The notes: a model not told the origin generated them from the letters alone. Positions 8,278-17,719 are shown, counted from the stretch's first letter. The stretch: DNA of 64,000 nucleotides from Nostoc sp. ATCC 53789 (GCF_009873495.1 NZ_CP046703.1:7126001-7190000), one strand, 5' to 3'. Numbers and translations are program-made.

Positions 8278-9738
8278 ATGGCATCCATCCGCGAGTTGCA
8301 CCAACAACTAGTTAAAAAAGAACGTTCTGCCGTTGAAATTACCCAAGAAGCTTTAGAGCGCATTGAAGCGTTAGAGCCGAAATTACATAGCTTTTTATGT
8401 GTTACCGCAGAACGGGCATTAGAGCAGGCAGGTGCTGTGGATGCCAAAATTGCTGCCGGGGAAGAAATCGGGATACTAGCAGGCATTCCTGTTGGGATTA
8501 AGGACAATTTATGTACTAAGGGAATTCCTACCACTTGCGCCTCCCGAATTCTAGAGAATTTTGTGCCGCCTTATGAATCAACGGCGACGCAAAAACTGGC
8601 AGATGCTGGGGCGGTAATGGTAGGCAAAACCAACTTAGATGAGTTTGCAATGGGTAGTTCCACAGAAAACTCTGCCTACCAAGTCACGGCTAATCCTTGG
8701 GATTTGTCACGAGTTCCAGGTGGTTCTTCGGGGGGTTCGGCGGCGGCGGTGTCATCCCAAGAGTGTGTAGTTGCTCTCGGTTCTGATACTGGTGGTTCAA
8801 TTCGTCAACCTGCATCTTTCTGCGGTGTGGTGGGGATGAAACCAACTTATGGTTTGGTTTCTCGTTATGGTTTAGTGGCTTACGCTTCGTCTTTGGATCA
8901 AATTGGGCCATTTGCAAACACAGTAGAAGATGCGGCAATATTATTAAGTGCGATCGCAGGTCACGATCCCAAAGACTCTACCAGCCTCAAAGTTGCCATT
9001 CCCAACTACGCCGCCAGCTTCAAACCAGACTTCAAACCCAGAGGTCAGCTAAGAATTGGGATCGTTAAAGAAACTTTTGGTGAAGGTTTAGATTCTGTAG
9101 TGGAACAAGCTGTTACCAAAGCAGTAGATGTATTACAAAGTTTGGGAGCAGAGATTCATATAATTTCCTGTCCCCGCTTTCGCTATGGCTTACCCACCTA
9201 CTACATTATCGCCCCGTCTGAAGCGTCAGCAAACTTGGCTCGTTACGATGGCGTTAAATATGGCTACCGCGCTCCTGATGCCGATAATCTACTATCAATG
9301 TATACTCGTACCCGTGCCACTGGTTTTGGTACAGAAGTCAAACGCCGGATTATGATCGGCACTTATGCCCTTTCTGCTGGCTATTACGATGCTTATTACC
9401 TGAAAGCGCAAAAAGTCCGCACCTTAATTAAGGAAGACTTTGAAAAGGCTTTTGGCTTGGTTGATGTGTTAGTTTGTCCCACATCTCCCACTACAGCATT
9501 TAAAGCAGGGGAAAAAACTACTGACCCCTTGAGTATGTATTTAACTGACTTGATGACTATTCCTGTGAATCTTGCTGGTTTACCTAGTTTAAGTTTGCCA
9601 TGTGGTTTTGATGACCAGGGTTTACCAATAGGATTGCAGCTAATTGGCAATGTACTGCGAGAAGACCAATTGTTTCAGGTAGCTTACGCTTATGAACAAG
9701 CTACTACTTGGCATCTGCGTAAACCACAAATATCTTGA
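8278..9738 (+). CDS. gatA: Aspartyl/glutamyl-tRNA(Asn/Gln) amidotransferase subunit A
   Basis: The amidase subunit of GatCAB, which converts Glu-tRNA(Gln) to Gln-tRNA(Gln) by hydrolysing glutamine for ammonia; cyanobacteria need it because they lack GlnRS. At 486 residues it is the usual full length. The amidase signature is intact: catalytic Lys75 in PVGIKDN, then [13 protein letters not shown] and [16 protein letters not shown], which supply the Ser-cisSer pair. It stands alone, with a C/T-rich minisatellite just upstream (about 8160-8225) and facing repeats downstream. gatB and gatC are not in this window. Confidence 0.97.
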   Translation: MASIRELHQQLVKKERSAVEITQEALERIEALEPKLHSFLCVTAERALEQAGAVDAKIAAGEEIGILAGIPVGIKDNLCTKGIPTTCASRILENFVPPYESTATQKLADAGAVMVGKTNLDEFAMGSSTENSAYQVTANPWDLSRVPGGSSGGSAAAVSSQECVVALGSDTGGSIRQPASFCGVVGMKPTYGLVSRYGLVAYASSLDQIGPFANTVEDAAILLSAIAGHDPKDSTSLKVAIPNYAASFKPDFKPRGQLRIGIVKETFGEGLDSVVEQAVTKAVDVLQSLGAEIHIISCPRFRYGLPTYYIIAPSEASANLARYDGVKYGYRAPDADNLLSMYTRTRATGFGTEVKRRIMIGTYALSAGYYDAYYLKAQKVRTLIKEDFEKAFGLVDVLVCPTSPTTAFKAGEKTTDPLSMYLTDLMTIPVNLAGLPSLSLPCGFDDQGLPIGLQLIGNVLREDQLFQVAYAYEQATTWHLRKPQIS

Positions 9739-9890
9739 ATTTGTCATTTGTCATTTGTCATTGGTGATTAATTCTTATCCTTCACTCGCCACTTCCTCTA
9801 AGTAAGTTAGCAGAAATAAACCAATTATGTTACGAAACGTAAACAGGCTTAAAGTCTTTACTAATGACCAATGACAAAGGACAAATGACA
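9739..9890. repeat. Facing TCATTTG/CAAATGA repeats between convergent genes
   Basis: Three TTTGTCA units at about 9740-9764 (ending TTGTCATTGGT) oppose ACCAATGACAAAGGACAAAT at about 9867-9886. The arms could pair across ~100 bases and sit where gatA and the minus-strand RodZ-like gene converge, so they may act as a terminator. Confidence 0.5.
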
Positions 9891-9924
9891 GCCTTGCCAG
9901 CTAGCTTTAATTGCGCCAACGTAC

Positions 9925-10404
9925 TTACTTTTCTGTCAATTTGTTAGTATTGCTGACTATTGACTGTTGATTATTGACTTCTGGAGTCAGAGATTCAGAT
10001 GTAATTTGTGGTGGATTAAGTATATGTAAAAGACCAGCAGATGCAGCTACTAATAACAGAATGTAGGTAACGACAAGAGGTATGTATGTATTTGGTTTGT
10101 TGTCAGAATTATTATGATCGTTCTTGGGGTCTTGGCGGACTACAGGATTGCTTATAAGAGTATGTGATAAAGCATTTCCATCCAGTCCTAAAGCATCTCC
10201 ATAGCGACGGATGAAGCCTTGAAGAAAAATAGGCTCAGGTAATTCTTCAAATCGTTCTTCTTCTAAAGCGTGCAAAACACCTGCTCTAATCAGTGTTTGA
10301 GCGGCAATTTCTTCTATGCGTATGGCTTTTTCTTGCCTTACTTGTCGTAAATGTGTGGTTATTTCCTTTAGCTGCTCTACTTGAGCTTGGTTTAAGAGTG
10401 TCAC
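9925..10404 (-). CDS. RodZ-like protein: N-terminal HTH and one membrane helix
   Basis: A 159-residue protein with a helix-turn-helix of the RodZ/HTH_25 type in residues ~12-80 (LRQVRQEKAIRIEEIAAQT, then FLQGFIRRYGDALGLD). A polar linker and one transmembrane helix follow (about 107-127, IPLVVTYILLLVAASAGLL), with a short tail. RodZ links MreB filaments to the cell-wall machinery through this cytoplasmic HTH. The periplasmic C-terminal domain of classical RodZ is missing, so this is a short form. It is monocistronic, with no sign of mreBCD nearby. A membrane-tethered transcription factor is the alternative. Confidence 0.75.
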   Translation of the reverse strand: MTLLNQAQVEQLKEITTHLRQVRQEKAIRIEEIAAQTLIRAGVLHALEEERFEELPEPIFLQGFIRRYGDALGLDGNALSHTLISNPVVRQDPKNDHNNSDNKPNTYIPLVVTYILLLVAASAGLLHILNPPQITSESLTPEVNNQQSIVSNTNKLTEK

Positions 10405-10769
10405 TGTCTTCTCCTCTATGGGCTAATTCTACTATTCATATAGTGAGAAGACTTAAAATGGCATACGTATTTTTACTAGATATTTGATTTTCGTGAATTT
10501 TTTAAGAAGAGTTGAAATCTAGACTTAAAAATGCTATGGCTGCCGAGACTGATATATTTTATGTTATAAAATATACTTTTTGCTAAATAAAATAGGGCAT
10601 AAAAGTTAATAAGCTGCAATTTATAATACAAGTATTTTCTAACTACTACTCTGGGCTGGGATAATTGCCGCGATCGCTCCAAGAGAAGGAGCAGGGAGAA
10701 AATTCCCCTCCTCTGCACCCTTCCCCCTGCCTTCAATACCCACATTCCCTTTCACATACGTTCCTAGCC
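10405..10769. other. Gene-free stretch, 365 bp
   Basis: AT-rich DNA with one HIP1-like site near 10670 and a G/A- and C-rich patch at about 10680-10735. An ORF on the minus strand here has low-complexity composition and no recognisable features. I see no RNA gene. Confidence 0.5.
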
Positions 10770-11504
10770 TTAGAATGGGCTTGCCGTCGGGCGAACAATC
10801 ACTTCATTGATATCAACATCATCCGGTTGGGATACAGCATATAATACGGCTCTAGCGATCGCATCTGGGGTCAGTGCGATTTTCCGAAGTTCTTTCAAGA
10901 AGCCTGTTGCTGATTCGTCTGTGATATCAGAGCCGAGTTCAGTCTCAACCACACCAGGGGATATTATTGTCACGCGAATATTTTTCGATTCTTGACGTAA
11001 TCCATCGGATATGGCCCAAACAGCAAATTTTGTCGCGGAATAGACCGCGCTGGTAGGCCCTACCATGTGTGCAGCGATGGAGGCGGTATTGATAAACTGT
11101 CCACCTCCTTGCGCTTCCATGATTGGTAAACCAGCAGCAATACCATTCAATACGCCGTGGATATTCACATTAATCATGTTGTCCCACTCCTCGACTTTCA
11201 AGGCATTCATCGGCGATAGGGGCATTACGCCTGCATTGTTGAAGATGACATCGACACGACCAAACTTATCTTTGGCGAAGTGAATGAACGCTTTCATATC
11301 CTCACGATTCGCAACATCCACCGCTTTGAATTCCGCTATGTAACCCTGGTTACGGATCTCCTCGACAATCTTTTCTAGCTTTTGGGTGCGCCGTGCCCCT
11401 AGAACGACTTTTGCACCGTTTTTAGCGAGTAACTTAGCGGTGGCTTCACCAATGCCGCTACTGGCTCCAGTGATCGCAATGACTTTATTTTCTACGTTTA
11501 ACAT
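10770..11504 (-). CDS. SDR family NAD(P)-dependent oxidoreductase
   Basis: A classical short-chain dehydrogenase/reductase of 244 residues. The cofactor motif TGASSGIG is at 12-19, NNAGVM follows near residue 90, and the catalytic YSATK lies near residue 155, preceded by the conserved Ser in TASIA. The substrate is not predictable from sequence. It is transcribed divergently from an AraC-family regulator, with 165 bases between their starts. This common arrangement suggests the regulator controls this enzyme. Confidence 0.9.
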   Translation of the reverse strand: MLNVENKVIAITGASSGIGEATAKLLAKNGAKVVLGARRTQKLEKIVEEIRNQGYIAEFKAVDVANREDMKAFIHFAKDKFGRVDVIFNNAGVMPLSPMNALKVEEWDNMINVNIHGVLNGIAAGLPIMEAQGGGQFINTASIAAHMVGPTSAVYSATKFAVWAISDGLRQESKNIRVTIISPGVVETELGSDITDESATGFLKELRKIALTPDAIARAVLYAVSQPDDVDINEVIVRPTASPF

Positions 11505-11669
11505 GGTTATTTTTCCCTCTGTTGAGGTTAATTTAAATTTTGGATGTGTTCATCGTATGAGTAAGTGCAAAGGTTTGGAATACACAGACCTCGCGCTTTA
11601 TTGCCTAATTCTCCAAATTGATGTTCTACAATGCCTACAAGAGGATGATTAAATTAATCGAAGAATATT

Positions 11670-12602
11670 GTGACGATCAAAATCATCAACCAAGTCATAA
11701 ACCAAAGTGCGATCGCTCATCAATGTCAAGAATTGGCAGCACTAGTCACTCGTCACACCGATGGCAAAGGGGACGGTTTTCATAAAACAGCTATTGAGCA
11801 GCTGGAATTTCAGCGAGAATCTTCTGCTTCTACCTCACTACAAGGTGTCTGCGAACCTATCCTTGCCATCCTTGTTCAGGGCAAAAAAGAAGCGTTGCTG
11901 GGTGAAGAAACCTATCGTTATAGCGCAGCTCAATATCTGGTAGTCTCGGTTGATTTGCCATTGAGTGCGTTTATCGTTGAGGCAACCCCAGAGCAACCCT
12001 ATTTAGGATTCAAGCTGAATCTAGATCCACGTCAACTCTGCGATATTATTACTGCTCAAACCAGTGTGATTGAGGAGAAGAAGAACTCTGTCAGAGGCTT
12101 ATTTGTCAGCACCATCGATGCACCGTTGCTCGATTGCGCTATGAGACTGACACGGCTTTTGGATACGCCCCAGGATATCCCGATCCTTGCACCGATGATT
12201 ATCCGGGAAATCTATTATCGCCTTTTAATAGGTGAACAGGGCGAAGCTGTTCGCCAAATTGCGACATCTGGCAGCAATATGCAGCGCATCGCCGAGGTGA
12301 TAAAACTCATCAAGGCTGATTTTACAAAGCCGATGCGGGTTGAGGAGCTAGCTGGGCAGGCAAGTATGTCTTCTTCATCTTTCCATCACCATTTCAAAAA
12401 AGTGACATCGATGAGTCCGCTTCAATATCAAAAGCAATTAAGACTGTTGGAAGCACGTCGTCTGATGCTTGCCGAAAACTCCGATGCGGCGAATGCTGCC
12501 TATCAGGTGGGTTATGAAAGCCCCTCACAGTTCAGCCGCGAATATTCCCGGATGTTCGGTGCGCCACCGATAAGGGATATTGAACGTTTACGCACAGCCT
12601 AA
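11670..12602 (+). CDS. AraC-family transcriptional regulator
   Basis: A 310-residue regulator beginning at a GTG. Residues ~25-180 match the AraC_N cupin-like effector domain (SLQGVCEPILAILVQGKKEA). Residues ~205-300 carry two AraC helix-turn-helix motifs (MRVEELAGQASMSSSSFHHHF, then AAYQVGYESPSQFSREYSRMFG). It is divergent from the SDR gene and likely controls it. A hairpin with GAGACG/CGTCTC arms follows directly and may terminate it. An ATG-free start is accepted because homologues begin close to this point. Confidence 0.9.
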   Translation: MTIKIINQVINQSAIAHQCQELAALVTRHTDGKGDGFHKTAIEQLEFQRESSASTSLQGVCEPILAILVQGKKEALLGEETYRYSAAQYLVVSVDLPLSAFIVEATPEQPYLGFKLNLDPRQLCDIITAQTSVIEEKKNSVRGLFVSTIDAPLLDCAMRLTRLLDTPQDIPILAPMIIREIYYRLLIGEQGEAVRQIATSGSNMQRIAEVIKLIKADFTKPMRVEELAGQASMSSSSFHHHFKKVTSMSPLQYQKQLRLLEARRLMLAENSDAANAAYQVGYESPSQFSREYSRMFGAPPIRDIERLRTA

Positions 12603-12628
12603 GAGACGCGATAAATCGCCGTCTCTAC
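12602..12628 (+). terminator. Hairpin after AraC gene
   Basis: AGAGACGCGAT and ATCGCCGTCTCT form a near-perfect stem immediately after the stop codon. There is no strong T-run; it matches a frequent Nostoc intergenic hairpin (a relative is at 13559-13585). Confidence 0.45.
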
Positions 12629-12665
12629 AAGTGTTTTGGTCTTATCTGAACTGTATTGATAGCAA

Positions 12666-12797
12666 CGCTATGAGCCAATACGGTTCAGTTAAGGCTAAAA
12701 CTCTTTGTCAAAGTCAATTTTTTTAACGAACCACAGAGGCGCAGAGGGCACTGAGAGAAGAAAGAAATGCTTAACTGAACTGTATTGCGCTATGAGC
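12666..12797. mobile_element. CAATACGG inverted-repeat element, copy 1, with 10-bp target duplication
   Basis: The core at 12676-12787 (112 bp) starts CAATACGGTTCAGTTAAG and ends CTTAACTGAACTGTATTG, inverted repeats with one mismatch. It is flanked by identical 10-bp direct repeats CGCTATGAGC (12666-12675 and 12788-12797). A second, isolated right end (CTGAACTGTATTG, 12648-12660) lies just upstream, suggesting a decayed neighbour. Copies 2 and 3 are at 49755-49911 and 62517-62641. Confidence 0.85.
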
Positions 12798-12869
12798 GAG
12801 TCTTCTCCCTTTGGGAGCTTTACGTTGGCATAATTGCTTACTTCAAAAATCTTCATCAAAATTCTATTC

Positions 12870-12899
12870 CGATATATCGCGATATATTCCGATATATCG
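12870..12899. promoter_or_regulatory. Palindromic operator before the PadR gene
   Basis: CGATATATCG occurs at 12870-12879 and 12890-12899, with an eight-base partial copy between them (12880-12887); ATATCGCGATAT is itself a palindrome. The array ends about 32 bases before the PadR start, a position suited to autoregulation. Binding is inferred. Confidence 0.6.
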
Positions 12900-12931
12900 T
12901 ATATTAGAGAAAGTTGATTTGAGATTGATTT

Positions 12932-13558
12932 ATGTTTAGACACTTTCGTTCACGCTTTGGTACACCTGCATGGGCAGGAGTTAACGAAGACGATTTCTTG
13001 CTTGTCAGGTCTTGGTTTGGGCATGGTAGACATCATGGTAGAGATCATGACAAACACTTTGGTAATGAAATGTTTGGTCGTGGTTGGGGAGATGAACATC
13101 GGACTCGTCGGGGTGACATCAAGTTCATCCTGCTGGAATTGTTATCCGAGCATCCTAGTCATGGTTACGACCTGATTAAAGAGATGGAAACTCGTTATGG
13201 TGGTTTCCGTCGCCTTAGTCCTGGCTCAGTGTATCCCACACTCCAATTGCTGGAAGAAGGGGGTTATCTCAAGAGCGCGCAGGAAGGTGGCAAACGCATT
13301 TACACGATTACCGATGAAGGTAGAAAATTATTGGCAGAACGTGCCCAACAAGAAACTTCAGATACTCCTTGGGATACCGTCAAAAGTTTCGTGACAGGTA
13401 AGCCCCAAGAGTTTATTGAGTTGCGGAATGCTGCAACAGAATTAGCTGCTGTTGTGGTGCAGGTTGCTCGTAGTGGCAATGTGGAGCGAATAAACCGGGT
13501 GCGTGAGCTTTTAGAGCAAGTTAAACGAGAAATTTACGCGATTTTGGCGGAAAAATAA
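12932..13558 (+). CDS. PadR-family transcriptional regulator
   Basis: A 208-residue regulator. The first ~55 residues are His/Gly/Arg-rich (GHGRHHGRDHDKHFG), as in PadR proteins that may sense metal or haem. The PadR winged helix lies at about 60-135 (FILLELLSEHPSHGYDLIKE, then GSVYPTLQLLEEGGYL). A helical C-terminus that would dimerise follows. The promoter carries repeated CGATATATCG palindromes, a likely autoregulatory operator. No target gene is adjacent in the same direction. The metal-sensing idea rests only on the His-rich tail. Confidence 0.9.
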   Translation: MFRHFRSRFGTPAWAGVNEDDFLLVRSWFGHGRHHGRDHDKHFGNEMFGRGWGDEHRTRRGDIKFILLELLSEHPSHGYDLIKEMETRYGGFRRLSPGSVYPTLQLLEEGGYLKSAQEGGKRIYTITDEGRKLLAERAQQETSDTPWDTVKSFVTGKPQEFIELRNAATELAAVVVQVARSGNVERINRVRELLEQVKREIYAILAEK

Positions 13559-13610
13559 GTAAAGACGCAAAAATTTGCATCTCTACTCTCAATATTCTCA
13601 GATTTTGCGT

Positions 13611-14297
13611 TTACAGGTTAGAAGCGATCGCACTTAAATCTGGCTCAATGAGTGAGTTGAGCAATGTCCACAACTGCAAATCAGTAAAATCTGGAATTGC
13701 CATAAATGCACCGACTTCTTGTAAAGCTTGCGGATCATGGGTAGAAGCGATGCCAATAGTGCGGATATCTGCGCCCACCGCCGCCCGAATACCAGAGGGA
13801 GAGTCTTCTAATGCGATCGCTTCCTCTGCTGTAATTGCCAATTTATTCAGGGCGACTTGGTAGGGTGCAGGGTCAGGTTTACCTGCTACACAATCATCCG
13901 CTAAAACAACTGTATGGAAAGCTTCTTTTATTCCTAATACTTCTAGCATAAATTCTGCATTTAACCTAGGTGCATTAGTTACTAATGCCCGCTTTAATTG
14001 ATGTGTCTTTGTCCATGCTAGTAGTTCAGAAAATCCATCCAATGGTTTAAGATTCGAGGCGAGTTTGCGGAAAAACGCCTCTTTTTCGTCTGCAAATTTC
14101 TGCCCTTCTGCTGTTGATAATTGTGGCAAAATATCCTTAACAATTTCTGGATTTAGTCGCCCACTAATTCGGGATTTATAAAATGTTTCGTCAATTTCTA
14201 TGCCATAATTTAACAGCATTTCCTGCCAAGCTCGGTAGTGTATAGGGTCAGTATTGACAATAGTGCCGTCTAAGTCAAAGAGAATTGCAGCTAGCAT
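13611..14297 (-). CDS. HAD-superfamily hydrolase, beta-phosphoglucomutase-like
   Basis: A 228-residue HAD subfamily IA protein. Motif I FDLDGTIVNTD gives the nucleophile Asp8 and acid/base Asp10. Motif II is VTNAPR, and motifs III/IV appear as GKPDP and ALEDSPSGIRAA. The helical cap (residues ~15-85) fits the beta-phosphoglucomutase/phosphatase group. It likely acts on a sugar phosphate; phosphatase and mutase cannot be separated here. It is divergent from the sugar-phosphate deaminase gene downstream, which fits a role in sugar-phosphate metabolism. Confidence 0.88.
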   Translation of the reverse strand: MLAAILFDLDGTIVNTDPIHYRAWQEMLLNYGIEIDETFYKSRISGRLNPEIVKDILPQLSTAEGQKFADEKEAFFRKLASNLKPLDGFSELLAWTKTHQLKRALVTNAPRLNAEFMLEVLGIKEAFHTVVLADDCVAGKPDPAPYQVALNKLAITAEEAIALEDSPSGIRAAVGADIRTIGIASTHDPQALQEVGAFMAIPDFTDLQLWTLLNSLIEPDLSAIASNL

Positions 14298-14492
14298 GAT
14301 TTTTTGGTAAAATGTAAATAATTGTTAACTTAATTTAAATAGTTTACATTGTTTTTTTGCCTTTATACAGCGCAAAAAGCGATAAATTAATCTGCTAAAT
14401 CCTAAAATCTATACTGGATAAGCCATGTCAAGGTAGACAGGTAGAGCTTCTCAAGAAACTACCGTATAATTGATAACCTTCTGTGTAAGCAA

Positions 14493-15266
14493 ATGCTAGC
14501 CGCTACAAACTCTTTTCGCGTTGATGATTTACTGGTGCAGATTTATAACTCTGAAGTCGAAATGGCCGAAGATGTTGCCGAAATCGCCCAAAAGCATTTA
14601 CAGCAAGTTCTCAAACAACAGGATACAGCTGCTGTATTGTTAGCAACAGGTAACTCCCAACTCAAATTTCTCGATGCTTTGATTGCATTGGGTGGTGTAG
14701 ATTGGTCGCGGATTATTCTGTTCCATCTAGATGAATATTTGGGAATTACTGCTGACCATTCTGCGAGTTTCCGGCGCTATATGCGAGAACGTGTAGAGAA
14801 GCGGGTTGTTCCTAAAGTATTTCACTATATAGAAGGTGATACACTGCAACCAGTAAACGAGTGCGATCGCTACACCAAACTTCTGCAAGCACAACCAATA
14901 GACTTATGCTGTCTTGGGATTGGCGAAAATGGACATTTGGCTTTTAACGATCCAGCAGTAACAAATTTTCAAGATCCTTATAGTGTGAAACTAGTAAAAC
15001 TGGATACAGTGAACCGTCAGCAACAAGTAAGTACAGGTCACTTTCCAAATCTAGAAACTGTCCCACAATATGCTTTTACTGTCACCATCTCGGCGATTTG
15101 TTCAGCTAAAAAAATTATCTGTCTTGCTCCAGAAAAACGTAAAGCGAATGTGGTAAAAGAAATGTTGCAAGGAGCTATAACTACAGATTGTCCGGCTTCT
15201 ATTCTCCGTCAACAATCCCAAGCTACGTTATTTTTGGATGTCAATTCTGCTAGTTTGCTTTCTTGA
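14493..15266 (+). CDS. nagB: Glucosamine-6-phosphate deaminase
   Basis: A 257-residue member of the glucosamine-6-phosphate isomerase/6-phosphogluconolactonase family. Motifs typical of NagB are present: LATGNSQ (phosphate loop, ~50), FHLDEYLG (~78-84) and LGIGENGHLAFNDP (~138-151). It would convert glucosamine-6-phosphate to fructose-6-phosphate and ammonia. The LDEY and GENGHLAFNDP motifs favour deaminase over 6-phosphogluconolactonase. It is monocistronic and divergent from the HAD hydrolase gene. Confidence 0.85.
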   Translation: MLAATNSFRVDDLLVQIYNSEVEMAEDVAEIAQKHLQQVLKQQDTAAVLLATGNSQLKFLDALIALGGVDWSRIILFHLDEYLGITADHSASFRRYMRERVEKRVVPKVFHYIEGDTLQPVNECDRYTKLLQAQPIDLCCLGIGENGHLAFNDPAVTNFQDPYSVKLVKLDTVNRQQQVSTGHFPNLETVPQYAFTVTISAICSAKKIICLAPEKRKANVVKEMLQGAITTDCPASILRQQSQATLFLDVNSASLLS

Positions 15267-15314
15267 ACTTCTCTCAATTCTCGGAGGATATTATTGAGAA
15301 ATAATCCTTTACAT

Positions 15315-15432
15315 ATAGCAGTCCTAAATCATTCGTGAAAAAATTACATCTCTCTTTCTTCTTTCCTCCCTTTGCGTCCTTGGCGGTTCGTTTCCTAATC
15401 TACATTTTTCACAACTCAAATAGGATTGCTAT
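15315..15432. repeat. Inverted-repeat element, family ATAGCA
   Basis: The left end ATAGCAGTCCTAAAT and the right end ATAGGATTGCTAT form imperfect inverted repeats, extended inward by GTGAAAAA/TTTTTCAC. The interior holds the common 'CTTTGCG...GGTTCGTTT' sequence. A collapsed palindrome with similar ends is at about 39425-39451. No target duplication was identified. Confidence 0.55.
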
Positions 15433-15544
15433 AGTCAGAAAATCTCTTTAGTTTTGCGAGTGAAGGGATACATGACCCGAAGGTAAGATATAATCCTACC
15501 AAACATGTACTGTTAGCAGTATTGAATGCTGCTATCAACAGAAA

Positions 15545-17608
15545 GTGCATCCCCCTCCTAGCACCAATCCCAAAAAACCCCAAGACCTTTTCTTAGTATG
15601 CGGACTCCAAAGTTTAGGACAACATTGTGTTGCAGTCCTAAAAGAATACGATGTTAAAGTCAATGCCATTGACGATGTACAACTCGAACATTGGGAAGTC
15701 CCAGAAGTACCAAGCTTACTAGAAAAATTAATTATCGGAGACTGCCGCCAACCAAGTGTTTTAGAGCAGGCGGGTATAAAGCAATGTCGCTCAATACTTT
15801 TAGTCACAAGAAATGAGCGGATAAATATAGAAGCAGCGTTTGCAGCACGGCGACTTAATCCCCACGTTCGCCTGATTGTACGTTCTGACAAACAAAATTT
15901 CAACAAACTTTTGTCCGAAAACCTAGGCAATTTTGTTGCCTTTGAGCCTACCCATCTCTCTGCTCATGCCTTTGCTTTAGCATCTCTCGGTTCTGAAGCG
16001 ATTGGTTACTTTACCATAGAAGGACAACTATTGCAAGTAATCAAGCACCAAGTACAAGCGAAGGATAGCTGGTGCAATGGCAAGCCAGTACATAGACTCA
16101 ATCTCACAACTCGCCGCATTTTGAGTCACACAACCGTTTCATCCGATCCCCTCAAAGAATTGTTTGGATGGAACCCAGAAGCAGAAGTGCAGGTAGGAGA
16201 CACACTCGTTTACATTGATGTTGCATACGAACTGGCTTTTTCTAAGCAATATACAAATAAATCTCATCGCCAAAGTTGGCAGTGGCAAGAGTTTCTTCAA
16301 AGTATCACAGCGAAGAATCTTAAGCAAAAAATATTACAATTTTGGCAATCTTACTACCAAAGCCAAAATCAAATTCGGCGAATTGCAACAATTTATGGGA
16401 TTACCGTACTTATCCTATGGTTCGTTGGAATAATTCTTTACCGCTTGTATTATCCTGACATCACCCTGCAAGAAGCTTTCTATGCAACAGCAGTGTTGCT
16501 CTTGGGAGGATATGGAGATTTATTTGGCGGTGTTGAGTTTAGATCGCAATCTGAACCTTCAGATCATATCCCTTGGTGGTTGCGGTTTTTTAGTCTGGGA
16601 CTCACATTGACAGGTCAAGCTTTCGTGGGAGTATTATATGCACTGGTAACTGATGCTCTTGTCACTTCCAGATTCCAGTTTTTCAAGTCTCGTCCTCCCA
16701 TACCACAACGCAACCATGTAGTGATTATTGGCTTAAATCGCTTGGGACAGAAAGTTGCTGCTCTTTTGCAAGAACTCAATCAGCCGTTAGTAGGAATTCA
16801 TACTACCACTCTCGACCCAGGCACTTTACCAGATATGCCCCTGATTATTGGCAATGCTACCGAAGCACTAGTTAAGGTGAATCTCTCCCGTGCTAAAAGC
16901 ATCGTTTTAGTAGGGGACGATAATATGGAAAATCTGGAAATTGGTTTGATGGCTCATACAATAAACCCTGCCACAAGCTTGATTATCCGCTCTCAAGATC
17001 GCCATTTTAGTGATAATATCGCCCCTCTGTTTCCCTATGCCCAAGTTTTATGTGGCGCGGCTTTATCTGCGGAAGTCTTTGCTTGTGCTGCCTTTGGGGA
17101 AAATGTTTTGAGCTTGTTTCACTTGAGCGAGCAAATAGTTATGGTGACGGAATACAAGATTGAAGAAGGTGATACCCTCAATGGGTTGCTTCTATCTGAA
17201 ATAGCATCTGGCTATAGTGTTGTGCCGATTCTCTACCATAAATATCGACGAGACAATTATTCCTTGATGCCCTGGTATGATGTTAAGCTCTATGCTGGGG
17301 ATCGCTTGATTGTTTTAGCCACAAGCAGTAGTTTGCAGCGAATCGAATGGGGTGAAATGCTGCCTCGCCTTTGGCAGGTGGAGATCGAGAAAGCTCTGAC
17401 TACAAATGCTCTTATCTATGGTGCTGAAGAAATAGTTTTGATTACAGGATGTAGTTTGGCTACTGCTAGGCAATGGATGAATAATTTGCCTGGAGTATTG
17501 CCAATACCACTTTATAAACATCAAGCTCAACGTCTAGTGCGATCGCTAACAAAAATACAAGTTTTGGCAAATGTAATCTTCATTGGGCAAGGCAGTAGTT
17601 CGACTTGA
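15545..17608 (+). CDS. Potassium channel protein with two RCK/TrkA-N domains
   Basis: A 687-residue membrane protein starting at GTG. A TrkA-N/RCK nucleotide-binding domain (~14-230) precedes a two-helix pore. TM1 is near 282-303, the pore loop contains LLLGGYGDLFG with GYGD at 322-325, and TM2 is near 344-372. A second RCK domain (~388-600, VVIIGLNRLGQKVAALL) and a C-terminal extension follow. GYGD is the K+ selectivity filter; the usual TVGYGD reads LGGYGD here, so the threonine before the filter is replaced by leucine. RCK domains gate such channels with nucleotides or Ca2+. It is monocistronic and ends before a hairpin terminator. Confidence 0.85.
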   Translation: MHPPPSTNPKKPQDLFLVCGLQSLGQHCVAVLKEYDVKVNAIDDVQLEHWEVPEVPSLLEKLIIGDCRQPSVLEQAGIKQCRSILLVTRNERINIEAAFAARRLNPHVRLIVRSDKQNFNKLLSENLGNFVAFEPTHLSAHAFALASLGSEAIGYFTIEGQLLQVIKHQVQAKDSWCNGKPVHRLNLTTRRILSHTTVSSDPLKELFGWNPEAEVQVGDTLVYIDVAYELAFSKQYTNKSHRQSWQWQEFLQSITAKNLKQKILQFWQSYYQSQNQIRRIATIYGITVLILWFVGIILYRLYYPDITLQEAFYATAVLLLGGYGDLFGGVEFRSQSEPSDHIPWWLRFFSLGLTLTGQAFVGVLYALVTDALVTSRFQFFKSRPPIPQRNHVVIIGLNRLGQKVAALLQELNQPLVGIHTTTLDPGTLPDMPLIIGNATEALVKVNLSRAKSIVLVGDDNMENLEIGLMAHTINPATSLIIRSQDRHFSDNIAPLFPYAQVLCGAALSAEVFACAAFGENVLSLFHLSEQIVMVTEYKIEEGDTLNGLLLSEIASGYSVVPILYHKYRRDNYSLMPWYDVKLYAGDRLIVLATSSSLQRIEWGEMLPRLWQVEIEKALTTNALIYGAEEIVLITGCSLATARQWMNNLPGVLPIPLYKHQAQRLVRSLTKIQVLANVIFIGQGSSST

Positions 17609-17630
17609 GTAAACTGGGATGTAATAAAAA

Positions 17631-17659
17631 GGGCGCAATATCAATATATTGTGCCCCTA
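17631..17659. terminator. Hairpin between convergent genes
   Basis: GGGCGCAATAT at 17631-17641 pairs with ATATTGTGCCC at 17645-17655 (one G-T pair). It lies 22 bases after the channel gene and before the end of the minus-strand surface-protein gene. Confidence 0.6.
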
Positions 17660-17719
17660 CTGACCTAACCTGAACTTGACAAAAATAACGGCTGTACGCT
17701 TCCTACAGTGTGGTGAATA

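Noticed and set aside
10476-10745. Minus-strand ORF of 89 codons
   Set aside because: Low-complexity start, no ribosome site, no recognisable features; lies in AT-rich gene-free DNA.
12695-12943. Minus-strand ORF of 82 codons
   Set aside because: Overlaps the mobile element, the PadR operator and the PadR start.
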